A stretch of 35,927 nt of DNA, taken from assembly GCA_904418845.1 (NCBI GenBank), contig CAJFQC010000023.1:1-35927 (forward strand), written 5' to 3'. Shown piece after piece: positions 22,833 through 31,294 of this stretch. Origin of the DNA: an uncultured Ruminococcus sp. GTDB taxonomy: Bacteria > Bacillota > Clostridia > Lachnospirales > Lachnospiraceae. The notes below the pieces were generated by a model, which saw only the letters and a list, made by a program, of their open reading frames with translations, was not told the DNA's origin and made no database searches. The first letter of the stretch is position 1. Each line of letters begins with the position of its first letter. The position numbers were made by a program, and so were the translations under genes.

Positions 22833-23145
22833 CAAAAAAGCCCTCATCCCATACAAATAAATATTGCAGGGACAAGAGCCATTATTCAAAACTCCTGCGG
22901 TGCCACCCGGCTTGATGTAATCTTACACCCTCTCACGCATACTGACATATGCTCCTTTTCCTAACGAAGTCCGGTCTCCGTCTCACCTACTAACCATCCT
23001 GCACCACTGACATCCGCTGTGCATCCGGTATTCAGCTCGCCCTCAGAAGCCCATTCACCTCACCACTTGCCCGCCGCTTTCCCACCTTCCGCGGCTCTCT
23101 GTAAAGCAGTACGTTGAAGTTACTTGCTCTCCCTCATCGGTTTAA
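22833..23145 (-). ncRNA. Tryptophan T-box leader
   Basis: Stem I carries the AGAGAG bulge and the GGTGGGAA distal loop. The specifier region reads GTGAATGGGC with UGG (Trp) at 23051-23053. The T-box is GGGTGGCACCGCAGG (22893-22908); its UGGC bulge matches a tRNA ending GCCA, as tRNA-Trp does. The terminator arms (GGCTCTTGTCCC and GGGATGAGGGCT) are followed by six T. Uncharged tRNA-Trp would allow read-through. Confidence 0.93.
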
Positions 23146-23149
23146 AAGG

Positions 23150-23178
23150 ACTTTATCATAGTACAGCGCAAATGTCAA
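23150..23178 (-). promoter_or_regulatory. Promoter of the TrpB-like unit
   Basis: TTGACA (23173-23178), 17-bp spacer, TAAAGT (23150-23155). The -35 is perfect and the -10 moderate. Confidence 0.65.
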
Positions 23179-23225
23179 CCCCTTTCTTATTCTCTGATGT
23201 TTATGCCTAAATACCGGAGATCGTT

Positions 23226-24245
23226 TCAATATCTGTTATGCACTTTTTCCGCAAAACACATGAAATCTTTCAGCTCAATAAACCTCCCGTCGTCAAGCAC
23301 TGCCTGTCCGCTCATTTTCCCGAATACCTGATGCTGGTCGGACGATATAACAATCGCGGAAATGCTGGCTGCACGGTCGAGAACCGGGGTAAATTCCATC
23401 TCAAAGCGTCCGTCGCCGGAAGTAAACGTCCACGGCTTCATATAGTCTCCTTCCGGGATGTGGAAGGTCACGTCATCCAGCTTGTGCCCCTTTCCGTCAT
23501 AGAAGAGGATATTTTCCGTCGCAGAGGATGTATCCCCGAAGCCATAGCCGATATTAAAGCCGAAGGGCCTGCCGCCCACCGTGCCGTTTCCAGACCCCCA
23601 GTACCATGTATTGTTGTATGTCCACACACCGCGCCCCCAGTCCAGCGTGCCATAATCTGTCTTTGGATTGAACCAGTACGTCACATCCTCATAAGCCATA
23701 TATCCTTCGGCGGGCATACAGTTAATCTTCTGATTATAGTAAAAAGCATTTTTCCCGCTCCACGGCGTCGCGATGACCATTGTATCCATCCTCGGCTGAT
23801 CAAGAGTGATCTCGCAGTAGAACGGCTTCCCCTGACAAAAATCTTTAAAATCACAGCAAATCAGTCTCTTATCTGCCTTCACTTTAAACTCCATGCGCAG
23901 TCGCTTATCTTTATAAATGATATCACCCTCTGAAGATGAGGAAGGCATCTTCATCTTTCCCATGGGAAATGGGGTCAGGATAGTCTCCGTATGCTCCCAC
24001 TTTTCTTTAAAATTCAAAAGAGAAACAGACTGGATTCCGATATATCCGTCGTCTGAAAGGGTAAACGCGGCAGCATAATCCTCATTCATAACCAGATAAT
24101 AATCCCACTCTTTGATGCGAGACTTCGGCGCTGTGATCTTATTCCGGTCATACTTCCATACCTGGCTCCTTGCCCAGCCGGGCTCTGCGATCCTGCCCTT
24201 GTTATCCAAAAGAGGCTGTTCTGTCGTCACTTCATGATTTCTCAT
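23226..24245 (-). CDS. DUF2804 family protein
   Basis: 339 residues matching DUF2804: the N-terminal QPLLDNKGRIAEPGWARS, then a beta-rich body with WGRGVWTYNNTWYWGSG and FGFNIGYGFGDTSSATEN. No signal peptide or membrane helix is visible. Members are beta-sandwich proteins without an established activity; their motifs resemble lipocalin/hydroxyneurosporene-synthase-like folds. ATG at 24245 is chosen because GAGGAG lies 7 nt upstream; two further ATG codons precede it directly. It stands alone between the rplT terminator and the Trp T-box promoter. Confidence 0.85.
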   Translation of the reverse strand: MRNHEVTTEQPLLDNKGRIAEPGWARSQVWKYDRNKITAPKSRIKEWDYYLVMNEDYAAAFTLSDDGYIGIQSVSLLNFKEKWEHTETILTPFPMGKMKMPSSSSEGDIIYKDKRLRMEFKVKADKRLICCDFKDFCQGKPFYCEITLDQPRMDTMVIATPWSGKNAFYYNQKINCMPAEGYMAYEDVTYWFNPKTDYGTLDWGRGVWTYNNTWYWGSGNGTVGGRPFGFNIGYGFGDTSSATENILFYDGKGHKLDDVTFHIPEGDYMKPWTFTSGDGRFEMEFTPVLDRAASISAIVISSDQHQVFGKMSGQAVLDDGRFIELKDFMCFAEKVHNRY

Positions 24246-24349
24246 CATCATCACTCCTCTGTTTCTTTTCAATTTCATTTCGCGCGCGTGCGCATCCCTG
24301 TTTAGATGGTTTTTATTTCACAGAAAAGTCCGTTGGACTGACTTATGAA

Positions 24350-24384
24350 ATAAAAAGCCCGAATCCCAACCGGGACCGGGCTTC
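24350..24384 (-). terminator. Terminator of infC-rpmI-rplT
   Basis: AAGCCCG and CGGGCTT arms followed by TTTTATTTC on the minus strand, 14 bases after rplT. A second nested hairpin (TTTATTTC/GAAATAAA with AGTCC/GGACT inside, about 24311-24352) follows and may act as a back-up. Confidence 0.85.
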
Positions 24385-24397
24385 TGGCTTTATTTTA

Positions 24398-24754
24398 CTA
24401 CGCAACCTTCTCCTTTGCAAGTGCAGCGAGTGTTGCGAATCCTTCTTTGTCGTTTACTGCAAGCTCTGCCAGCATCTTTCTGTTCATGTCAACGTTAGCC
24501 AGCTTAAGACCATACATAAACTTGCTGTATGACAGACCGTTCATTCTTGCAGCCGCGTTGATACGTGCAATCCAGAGCTGTCTCATCTGACGCTTGCGCT
24601 GCTTCCTTCCTGCATAAGCTGACGTAAGCGCTCTCATTACAGACTGCTTTGCAACTCTGTACTGTTTGGAGCGTGCTCCTCTGTATCCTTTCGCCAGTTT
24701 CAGTGTTCTGTTATGTTTCTTCTTAGCGTTCATTCCGCCTTTGATTCTTGCCAT
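24398..24754 (-). CDS. rplT: Ribosomal protein L20
   Basis: 118 residues, standard length. Basic N-terminal tail ([20 protein letters not shown]) and the globular part with [13 protein letters not shown] and [11 protein letters not shown]. It binds 23S rRNA early in large-subunit assembly and in Bacillota represses its own operon through the leader RNA. Third gene after infC and rpmI. Confidence 0.98.
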   Translation of the reverse strand: MARIKGGMNAKKKHNRTLKLAKGYRGARSKQYRVAKQSVMRALTSAYAGRKQRKRQMRQLWIARINAAARMNGLSYSKFMYGLKLANVDMNRKMLAELAVNDKEGFATLAALAKEKVA

Positions 24755-24795
24755 TTCTTAATCCTCCTATCAAAATACGATATCTGAACTATTTC

Positions 24796-24993
24796 TTACA
24801 GATATGGTAATACCTTCTTCATGTTCTTTACATTTGTTGCGTCAGTGATCGTTGACTGTCTGAGATTTCTTTTTCTCTTAGTCGACTTCTTTGTTAAGAT
24901 ATGGCTCTTATAGGCTTTATTTCTTTTCAGTTTTCCTGTACCTGTCTTTTTGAAGCGTTTTGCTGCCGCTCTATTTGTTTTGATCTTTGGCAT
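24796..24993 (-). CDS. rpmI: Ribosomal protein L35
   Basis: 65 residues, very basic, with the typical start [20 protein letters not shown] and [15 protein letters not shown]. Small 50S subunit protein. It lies 41 bases upstream of rplT and 55 bases after infC in the usual gene order. Confidence 0.98.
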   Translation of the reverse strand: MPKIKTNRAAAKRFKKTGTGKLKRNKAYKSHILTKKSTKRKRNLRQSTITDATNVKNMKKVLPYL

Positions 24994-25048
24994 GATAATT
25001 TCCTCCTTTATTGTGCTGCCTTACCGGATATTCATCCCGGGATATATT

Positions 25049-25555
25049 TTAACGTTTTTCAGCTAAAACCATGCTCATTGCTCTTCCTTCCATCTTCGCC
25101 GGCTTTTCAACCACCGCGATGTCAGCAAGAGTCTCTGCGAAATCATCGAGAATGTGCTTGCTCTGCTGAACATGAGCCATCTCTCTTCCGCGGAAACGCA
25201 GTGTCACCTTCACCTTGTTTCCTTTTGAGATAAACTTCTTGGCATTATTGATCTTCGTATTCAAGTCGTTCGTATCGATATTCGGAGAAAGGCGCACTTC
25301 CTTAAGCTCGACTGTCTTCTGCTTCTTTCTTGCCTCCTTCTCTTTTCTCGTCTGTTCATACTTGTACTTGCCATAATCGATGATCTTACATACAGGCGGT
25401 TTCGCCGTAGGCGCAATCTTCACAAGATCAAGCTCTGCCTCCTGAGCGATTTTCATAGCCTCGCGGGCTGACATGATACCTAACTGTTCCCCATCCGCGC
25501 CGATCAGACGTATCTCTCTGTCTCTGATCTGCTCGTTAATCATTAAATCGCTAAT
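25049..25555 (-). CDS. infC: Translation initiation factor IF-3, AUU start
   Basis: 168 residues. N-domain INEQIRDREIRLIGADGEQLG, linker, and C-domain with RLSPNIDTNDLNTKI and VKVTLRFRGREMAH. IF-3 prevents subunit joining and checks start codons. The start is set at ATT 25555: GGAGG lies 9 nt upstream, whereas the ATG at 25543 is 21 nt away. A rare start codon is the hallmark of infC, as IF-3 rejects it and so limits its own synthesis. Confidence 0.95.
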   Translation of the reverse strand: MSDLMINEQIRDREIRLIGADGEQLGIMSAREAMKIAQEAELDLVKIAPTAKPPVCKIIDYGKYKYEQTRKEKEARKKQKTVELKEVRLSPNIDTNDLNTKINNAKKFISKGNKVKVTLRFRGREMAHVQQSKHILDDFAETLADIAVVEKPAKMEGRAMSMVLAEKR

Positions 25556-25589
25556 TGTCGTATACCTCCGTTAAATGAATTCCTTTAGG

Positions 25590-25750
25590 TTTCTTATGCG
25601 AAAACACAAAAAACGAGTGAATATCATATCCACCCGAAATCAATAAGCCCTCCCCGCGCAAGTCAGGGAAGCGATGCATCAATATCAGACCAATAGTCAC
25701 CTGATTGTGCTATGGTGAGAGTGGATACTCTACTTTGTTTTTTGCTTCAC
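25590..25750 (-). ncRNA. infC/L20 leader RNA
   Basis: On the minus strand a terminator-like hairpin GTGGATATGATATTCAC (25617-25633) is followed by T6. An upstream segment, GAGTATCCACTCTC (about 25716-25732), contains TATCCAC, complementary to the 5' arm GTGGATA of that hairpin, allowing an antiterminator. This is the layout of the L20 leader of Bacillota, in which excess L20 favours termination. Confidence 0.75.
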
Positions 25751-25759
25751 GCAGGAAAT

Positions 25760-25788
25760 AATTTACCACATCTCTTCCCCGTTGTCAA
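25760..25788 (-). promoter_or_regulatory. infC operon promoter
   Basis: Consensus TTGACA (25783-25788), 17-bp spacer, TAAATT (25760-25765). Confidence 0.8.
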
Positions 25789-25863
25789 CAACTTTCTTGT
25801 GATTTGCCATCTCATCGTATATTCATGAATAAATACTTTTTTGTTTTCCCATTCTTCCGTCCA

Positions 25864-25872
25864 TGCTATAAT
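25864..25872 (+). promoter_or_regulatory. Extended -10 promoter of the NSS transporter
   Basis: TGCTATAAT with a TG extension; no good -35 is seen. It lies about 38 bases before the transporter start. Confidence 0.65.
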
Positions 25873-25910
25873 GGTTATGTTTTACTTCAAAGGAAAGAGA
25901 GTTTGTGCTT

Positions 25911-27236
25911 ATGAAATCTAACCATACTATATCTGAAGACAAGTTCAACAACAAATGGGGCTTTGTCATCTCCTGCATCGGCAGTTCCGTGGGAATGGCA
26001 AATATCTGGATGTTTCCCTACCGCGCAGGAGAGTTCGGCGGAGCCGCCTTCCTCATCCCCTACATCATCTTCATCATCCTCATCGGTTTTACCGGAGTAA
26101 TCGGGGAAATGGCATTCGGACGCGCCATGCAGTCCGGTCCACTTGGTGCATTTAAAAAGGCATTCGAAATCAGACATTCCAGGATCGGCACATTCATCGG
26201 GCTCATCCCGGTCATCGGTTCTCTTGGGATTGCCATCGGATACAGCGTTATCATCGGCTGGATCTTAAAGTTCCTTGCCGACTCCATCACAGGCAGCATC
26301 ATAAGCACAGAAGACCCTGCTGCCGTATTCACGGATCTTTCAGGAAATTTCGGCAGCATTCCATGGCATCTGCTCGGACTGCTCCTTGTGCTCATCTGCA
26401 TGTCCTTTGGAATCTCCAGTGGAATCGAAAAGGTGAACAAGGTCATGATGCCTGCGTTCTTTATCCTGTTCCTTGTTCTTGCCGTCCGGGTATTCTTCCT
26501 TGATGGGTCTGCGCCGGGATATTCCTACCTGTTCAAACCGGACTGGCCGGCAATGGCAAATCCGCAGACGTGGGTGTACGCCATGGGACAGGCTTTCTTC
26601 TCCCTCTCCCTTGCCGGGAGCGGAACCGTCGTGTACGGAAGTTATTTAAAATCTGACGTTGATATCGTAAGCAGCGCAAAATATGTGGCATTCTTCGACA
26701 CACTTGCCGCTCTTCTCGCAGGTCTCGTCATCATTCCTGCGGTGTTCGCATACGGGATGAAGCCGAACTCCGGTCCGGGGCTTCTCTTTATCACAATCCC
26801 TGCGGTTATTCGAAGCATTCCCCTTGGCCGGGTATTTGCCGTTATTTTCTTCCTCGCTGTCCTTTTCGCAGGTGTGACTTCTCTTATGAACCTGCTTGAA
26901 AGCCCGGTCGAAGCACTCCAGAAACGTCTTGGCTGGTCAAGAATATCCGCCATCGCGCTGGTTGGTATCGTGACTGCAGCCGTGGGCGTTTTCGTCGAAG
27001 GAGGACTTTTAAACCCGTGGATGGACAGCATCTCCATCTATGTCATCCCGCTCGGCGCTCTCCTCGCCGGAATTACTATGTTCTGGGTATGCGGGAAAAA
27101 CTTTGCGAGAAATGCAGTACAGCTCGGCAGAATACGTACACTGGGAAAATGGTTCGAGCCCATGACAAAATACGTGTTCTGCGGGGTTGCAGTGCTCGTA
27201 TATATACTGGGAATCTTCTTTGGGGGAATCGGTTAA
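25911..27236 (+). CDS. Sodium-dependent transporter, NSS (SNF) family
   Basis: 441 residues, about 11-12 membrane helices. The NSS signature is in helix 1, WGFVISCIGSSVGMANIWMF, with the unwound SSVGMAN sodium/substrate site and the conserved PYRAGEFGGAAF after it. Bacterial relatives (LeuT, MhsT, TnaT) import neutral or aromatic amino acids with Na+. The start is ambiguous between ATG 25911 (GAGAG 9 nt upstream) and an in-frame GTG at 25905. It is single-gene and convergent with the DegV gene, with no clear terminator in the 29-base gap. The amino acid taken up is unknown. Confidence 0.93.
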   Translation: MKSNHTISEDKFNNKWGFVISCIGSSVGMANIWMFPYRAGEFGGAAFLIPYIIFIILIGFTGVIGEMAFGRAMQSGPLGAFKKAFEIRHSRIGTFIGLIPVIGSLGIAIGYSVIIGWILKFLADSITGSIISTEDPAAVFTDLSGNFGSIPWHLLGLLLVLICMSFGISSGIEKVNKVMMPAFFILFLVLAVRVFFLDGSAPGYSYLFKPDWPAMANPQTWVYAMGQAFFSLSLAGSGTVVYGSYLKSDVDIVSSAKYVAFFDTLAALLAGLVIIPAVFAYGMKPNSGPGLLFITIPAVIRSIPLGRVFAVIFFLAVLFAGVTSLMNLLESPVEALQKRLGWSRISAIALVGIVTAAVGVFVEGGLLNPWMDSISIYVIPLGALLAGITMFWVCGKNFARNAVQLGRIRTLGKWFEPMTKYVFCGVAVLVYILGIFFGGIG

Positions 27237-27265
27237 CAGGCGTTTCGATCCCGGCAAATCCGCAT

Positions 27266-28123
27266 CTACACCCGCTTCATACAGGTCACTGCCATCGCCC
27301 CCGGCCCGATATGGCATGCCACGCTCAATGACAGAGGACCTTCCACGATGTCGTATCCGGGGAAATGGTCCATGATCTCCTGCTTCCACTCCCGCGCTTC
27401 CTCTTTCGTACAAGTATACGCCATCCCAAGGACCATATCATCCTTAATGTCCGCGAAACGTTCATTCAGGTCTTTTTCAATCGCATTGATCATAGATTTC
27501 TTTGCCGCCTTCCAGCCTCTCACCTTTGCAAAAGCGTCCAGCTTTTCTCCCTGTATCTGAAGGACAGGCTTTAAGTTAAGCACTGTGCCGATGGCTGCCG
27601 CCGCCGGAGTGATGCGCCCGCCTTTTTTCAGATATTTCAGTGTATCCACTGTGATATAGATACTTGACAGCATTTTTTCCTGCTCAAGCACATCTTTGAT
27701 CTCCGCCGCCGACTTCCCCTCGTCACGCAGCTTCATAGCGTCATATACAGACTGCTCCTGTGTGACGGAGATTCTCTGGTTGTCCACAACCTGCACACGC
27801 CCTTTATACTCCGACGCGATAGACATTGCCGTGGAGCATGTGCTGGAAAGTCCGCTGGACATTGGGATACAGACGATCTCATCATATTCCTTGAGCACTT
27901 CCTCCCACAACTCCATCACATTGCCCGGTGAAGGCTGGGAAGTGGAGATATCCGAATTCTCTCCCAGTTTCTTATAAAATTCTTCCTGTGTCAAAGTGAT
28001 ATCTTCTAAAAATAATTTGCCGTCGATAAAAAAAGGCATGGGAAGCACATAGATCCCGAGTTCCTTTCCTCTGTCCTGTGTGATCCCGCTGTTGCTGTCA
28101 GTTACGATCGCCACTCTACTCAT
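27266..28123 (-). CDS. DegV family fatty-acid-binding protein
   Basis: 285 residues. DegV fold: N-terminal VAIVTDSNSGI, the SQPSPGNVMELWEE ligand loop, CIPMSSGLSSTCSTAM and the C-terminal HIGPGAMAV. DegV/FakB proteins hold a fatty acid for phosphorylation by FakA. No fakA-like gene is adjacent. ATG at 28123 has GGAG 6 nt upstream and fits the family start better than the ATG four codons earlier. Last gene of the polA-side run. Confidence 0.93.
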   Translation of the reverse strand: MSRVAIVTDSNSGITQDRGKELGIYVLPMPFFIDGKLFLEDITLTQEEFYKKLGENSDISTSQPSPGNVMELWEEVLKEYDEIVCIPMSSGLSSTCSTAMSIASEYKGRVQVVDNQRISVTQEQSVYDAMKLRDEGKSAAEIKDVLEQEKMLSSIYITVDTLKYLKKGGRITPAAAAIGTVLNLKPVLQIQGEKLDAFAKVRGWKAAKKSMINAIEKDLNERFADIKDDMVLGMAYTCTKEEAREWKQEIMDHFPGYDIVEGPLSLSVACHIGPGAMAVTCMKRV

Positions 28124-28161
28124 TGTTCTCTCCATTTCTGCCGTATGTAACGGCGGTATTT

Positions 28162-29526
28162 TTAATTTTTAAAACTATGGATCGGCGCCGGTATCCTGCC
28201 CTGTCTGCTAATAAATGTCCCACATCCGAATTCATTTACCGGCATAATCGGCGCGTACCCTAAGAGTCCGCCAAATTCTGCTGTGTCCCCCACATCTTTC
28301 CCGATGACCGGGATGAGACGGACTGCCGTTGTCTTCTGGTTCACCATACCGATGGCCATCTCGTCCGCGATGATTCCGGAGATTGTGCTTGCGCTCGTCT
28401 TGCCCGGGACCGCGATCATATCAAGACCTACGGAGCATACGCAGGTCATGGCCTCTAATTTCTCCAGTGTGAGTGATCCTGCATTAACCGCGTCGATCAT
28501 TCCCTGATCCTCGCTCACCGGAATGAACGCGCCGCTCAGTCCGCCTACATAAGAGGAAGCCATTACGCCGCCCTTTTTCACCTGATCATTGAGCAGCGCA
28601 AGAGCAGCCGTCGTACCCGGAGCTCCTACTCTCTCGAGCCCGATCTCTTCCAGAATCTCTGCCACACTGTCACCCACATCCGGAGTCGGCGCAAGCGAAA
28701 GGTCTACGATGCCAAAAGGCACACCGAGACGCTGTGACGCTTCTCCTGCCACAAGCTGTCCCACACGGGTCACCTTAAAGGCAGTCTTTTTAATAGTCTC
28801 GCAGAGCTCCTCAAAGCCTTTGCCACGTACCTTTTCCAGCGCCTTCTTCACCACGCCCGGACCGCTGACGCCCACATTGATGACTGCGTCCGCTTCAGTC
28901 ACTCCGAGAAATGCCCCCGCCATAAACGGGTTATCATCCGGAGCGTTACAGAATACGACCAGTTTCGCGCATCCAAGGGAATCTCTCTCCTTTGTCGCCT
29001 CTGCGGTCGCTTTCACGATCTCGCCGCAGAGACGCACTGCATCCATATTGATTCCCGTCTTTGTGGAACCTACATTTACAGAGCTGCAGATGCGCTCCGT
29101 TTCAGAAAGAGCCTGCGGAATCGAACGGATCAGGTTCTCATCGCTCTTTGTCATGCCTTTTGACACAAGGGCTGAATATCCGCCGATAAAGTTCACGCCC
29201 ACCTTCCCGGCCGCCTTATCAAGTGTTTCGGCGATGGTCACGAAATCTTCCGGAGACTTACATGCCGCGCCGCCAGCCAAAGCAATCGGAGTGATTGAAA
29301 TTCTTTTATTTACGATGGGGATACCGAACTCCTTCTCAATATCCTGTCCGACAGACACAAGGTTCTCGGCTGTCTTTGTGATCTTCTCGTAGATCTTGCG
29401 GTTCAGTTCATTTAAGTCAGAATCGATGCAGTCGAGCAGACTGATCCCCAGCGTGATGGTCCTCACGTCCAGGTTCTCGTGCTCGATCATTTTATTTGTC
29501 TCCGACACCTCATACATATTTATCAT
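28162..29526 (-). CDS. DUF711 (PFL family) protein
   Basis: 454 residues. Family landmarks: [53 protein letters not shown], and a C-terminal [20 protein letters not shown]. Related to the UPF0210 group, remotely similar to pyruvate formate-lyase barrels, with no proven reaction and no glycyl-radical loop visible. The ATG at 29526 has GAGG 9 nt ahead; a GTG five codons earlier is less likely. It directly follows the ACT-domain gene. Confidence 0.92.
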   Translation of the reverse strand: MINMYEVSETNKMIEHENLDVRTITLGISLLDCIDSDLNELNRKIYEKITKTAENLVSVGQDIEKEFGIPIVNKRISITPIALAGGAACKSPEDFVTIAETLDKAAGKVGVNFIGGYSALVSKGMTKSDENLIRSIPQALSETERICSSVNVGSTKTGINMDAVRLCGEIVKATAEATKERDSLGCAKLVVFCNAPDDNPFMAGAFLGVTEADAVINVGVSGPGVVKKALEKVRGKGFEELCETIKKTAFKVTRVGQLVAGEASQRLGVPFGIVDLSLAPTPDVGDSVAEILEEIGLERVGAPGTTAALALLNDQVKKGGVMASSYVGGLSGAFIPVSEDQGMIDAVNAGSLTLEKLEAMTCVCSVGLDMIAVPGKTSASTISGIIADEMAIGMVNQKTTAVRLIPVIGKDVGDTAEFGGLLGYAPIMPVNEFGCGTFISRQGRIPAPIHSFKN

Positions 29527-29565
29527 ATCTGCAATCCTCACTCGCTATTTTCTTCAGGAACTCAT

Positions 29566-29838
29566 TTACAGTCTGTGCATTTTCTCAAAGATATCTTCTC
29601 TCTGGCAGCGGATATTCACTCCGATCTCCTCCCCCAGTTTCTCCATCTCATCACATACGGCGGTAAAGTCCTTCTCAAGGCCTGTTATATCTGCGATCAC
29701 CATCATATTAAAGTATCCCTGAACGATCGTCTGTGAGATATCAAGGATATTGATCTTATTCTCCGCCAGATAGGTACATACCTTCGCCACAATTCCTACA
29801 GTGTCTTTTCCCAGCACTGTGACAATACATTTTTTCAT
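29566..29838 (-). CDS. ACT domain protein (UPF0237 type)
   Basis: 90 residues holding one or two ACT-like ligand-binding motifs (ITVLGKDTVGIVAKVCTYLA type start, then NILDISQTIVQGYFNMMVIAD). ACT domains bind small metabolites, often amino acids. It sits 39 bases upstream of the DUF711 gene; this pair is conserved in many bacteria, suggesting a ligand-sensing subunit for the DUF711 protein. Confidence 0.92.
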   Translation of the reverse strand: MKKCIVTVLGKDTVGIVAKVCTYLAENKINILDISQTIVQGYFNMMVIADITGLEKDFTAVCDEMEKLGEEIGVNIRCQREDIFEKMHRL

Positions 29839-29855
29839 CTTCTCCTCCTCCTAGA

Positions 29856-30653
29856 TCAGACCATGATGATATCCGAAACGGTATCTCTGTCAGCTACAAA
29901 CATATTGAGGTCTTCGCCTTTGTAGTCATTGTCGGCCAGCGTGACCTCCAGCTTGACCGTCTCATAAGCAAGCTTTGCATAATTATTTTCTTTGCTTAAA
30001 TGCCCAAGAACGATATGCTTCAGATTATCATGTAGTATATCACAAAGCAGACGCCCTGACAATTCATTTGAGAGGTGCCCTCTGTCCCCTAAAATACGCT
30101 GTTTCAGATAGTAGGGATAGCCTCCTACTTCCAGCATATGGATATCATGGTTCGCCTCTAAAAGCACAGCGTCCAGCCCTTGCAGATGCTCCACTGTATA
30201 GTCGTCGTATTTCCCCAGATCAGTGGCTACCGCAAGTGATTTCCCGCCGCATTCCAGCCGGTATCCGGACGGCTCATTGGCATCATGGGAGATGGCAAAC
30301 GGGTTCACCGTCACATCCCCGAGAAGAAAGGGTTCGTCTGTATGTATCGGATGAAAAAGCCCGTCCGGCACTTTGCCCAGCCCTGAGTAGTTCATGATCC
30401 CCTGTATTGTTCCCGGAGTGGCATACACTGGCACTGCATATTTACGGCTGAACACCCCCAGCCCCTGAATATGGTCTGAATGCTCATGGGTAATAAGTAT
30501 CCCGTCCAGTTCTTCTCCTTTGATCTCGAGTTCTTTTAAGCCTTGTTCGATCCGCTTTTTGCTGATCCCTGTATCCACCAGCAGATGGGTATTGTCACTT
30601 CCTACATAGATACAATTCCCGCTGCTGCCGCTGGCAATGCTGCACATTCTCAT
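29856..30653 (-). CDS. MBL-fold metallo-hydrolase (YycJ/WalJ type)
   Basis: 265 residues, metallo-beta-lactamase fold. Metal motif HEHSDH at 56-61; start MCSIASGSSGNCIYVG and later LEANHDIHML and VLGHLSKENN are typical of YycJ/WalJ, a probable 5'-3' exonuclease in mismatch repair or cell-wall-linked signalling. No walRK genes are nearby. Its ATG overlaps the coaE stop (ATGA), so translation is coupled. Confidence 0.92.
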   Translation of the reverse strand: MRMCSIASGSSGNCIYVGSDNTHLLVDTGISKKRIEQGLKELEIKGEELDGILITHEHSDHIQGLGVFSRKYAVPVYATPGTIQGIMNYSGLGKVPDGLFHPIHTDEPFLLGDVTVNPFAISHDANEPSGYRLECGGKSLAVATDLGKYDDYTVEHLQGLDAVLLEANHDIHMLEVGGYPYYLKQRILGDRGHLSNELSGRLLCDILHDNLKHIVLGHLSKENNYAKLAYETVKLEVTLADNDYKGEDLNMFVADRDTVSDIIMV

Positions 30654-31234
30654 TGTTTCAGTCTCTCTCCTATCTGTCTCTTTGTATCTTCAAAATCACC
30701 GCTGTTGTCAATAACAGCGGTACACGCCGCGCGGAATCTCTCTTCCGCCGGCTGGGAGGCTATCATCTGCGTGATCTTCTCATCTGTATATCCCCGGGAT
30801 GCTTTGAGCCGTTCCCGGCGCACATGCTCCTCTGTATAAATGTACCAGAGCGAGTCGCAAAGCTCCCCGCCTGTTTCTGTCAGAAGGGCCGCCTCGACCA
30901 CATAGAGCCTCCTGCCCTCTGCGCGTTTTTGCTCAATATCTTCCCGCACCCATCGAAGGACAGCCGGGTGGACGATGTCGTTTAAGGCACTCAGTTCTTC
31001 TCCATCCGTGAACACGATACGGCCAAGTTCTGCCCGGTCAAGTTCTCCGTCAGGACCGAGCACCCGGTCTCCGAAATGTCCGATGATCTTCCGGAAACAG
31101 TCCGTGCCGCTCTTCTGCAGTTCTTTTGCCGTTTCGTCCATCTGGCACACATATGCGCCGTATTCTTCTTCCAGATAACGGAGCACCTCGCTCTTTCCCG
31201 AGCCCACGCCCCCTGTGATGCCAAGAACTTTCAC
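30650..31234 (-). CDS. coaE: Dephospho-CoA kinase
   Basis: 194 residues. P-loop GITGGVGSGKS near residues 5-15, DETAKEL, and the lid region RLKASRGYTDEKITQMIASQ. It phosphorylates dephospho-CoA in the last step of CoA synthesis. It follows polA by 60 bases, a common pairing in Bacillota, and overlaps the MBL gene. Confidence 0.97.
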   Translation of the reverse strand: MKVLGITGGVGSGKSEVLRYLEEEYGAYVCQMDETAKELQKSGTDCFRKIIGHFGDRVLGPDGELDRAELGRIVFTDGEELSALNDIVHPAVLRWVREDIEQKRAEGRRLYVVEAALLTETGGELCDSLWYIYTEEHVRRERLKASRGYTDEKITQMIASQPAEERFRAACTAVIDNSGDFEDTKRQIGERLKQ

Positions 31235-31294
31235 ACTGTTCTCTCCCTTAATTTTTCCGTTTTATCTTCGTTGTCCTGTCTCAAAACTCAAAAG

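Noticed and set aside
23238-23933. Plus-strand open frame of 231 codons
   Set aside because: Antisense to the well-supported DUF2804 gene and without family features.
28589-29392. Plus-strand open frame of 267 codons
   Set aside because: Lies fully antisense to the DUF711 gene, with no RBS and low-complexity Ser/Thr-rich translation.
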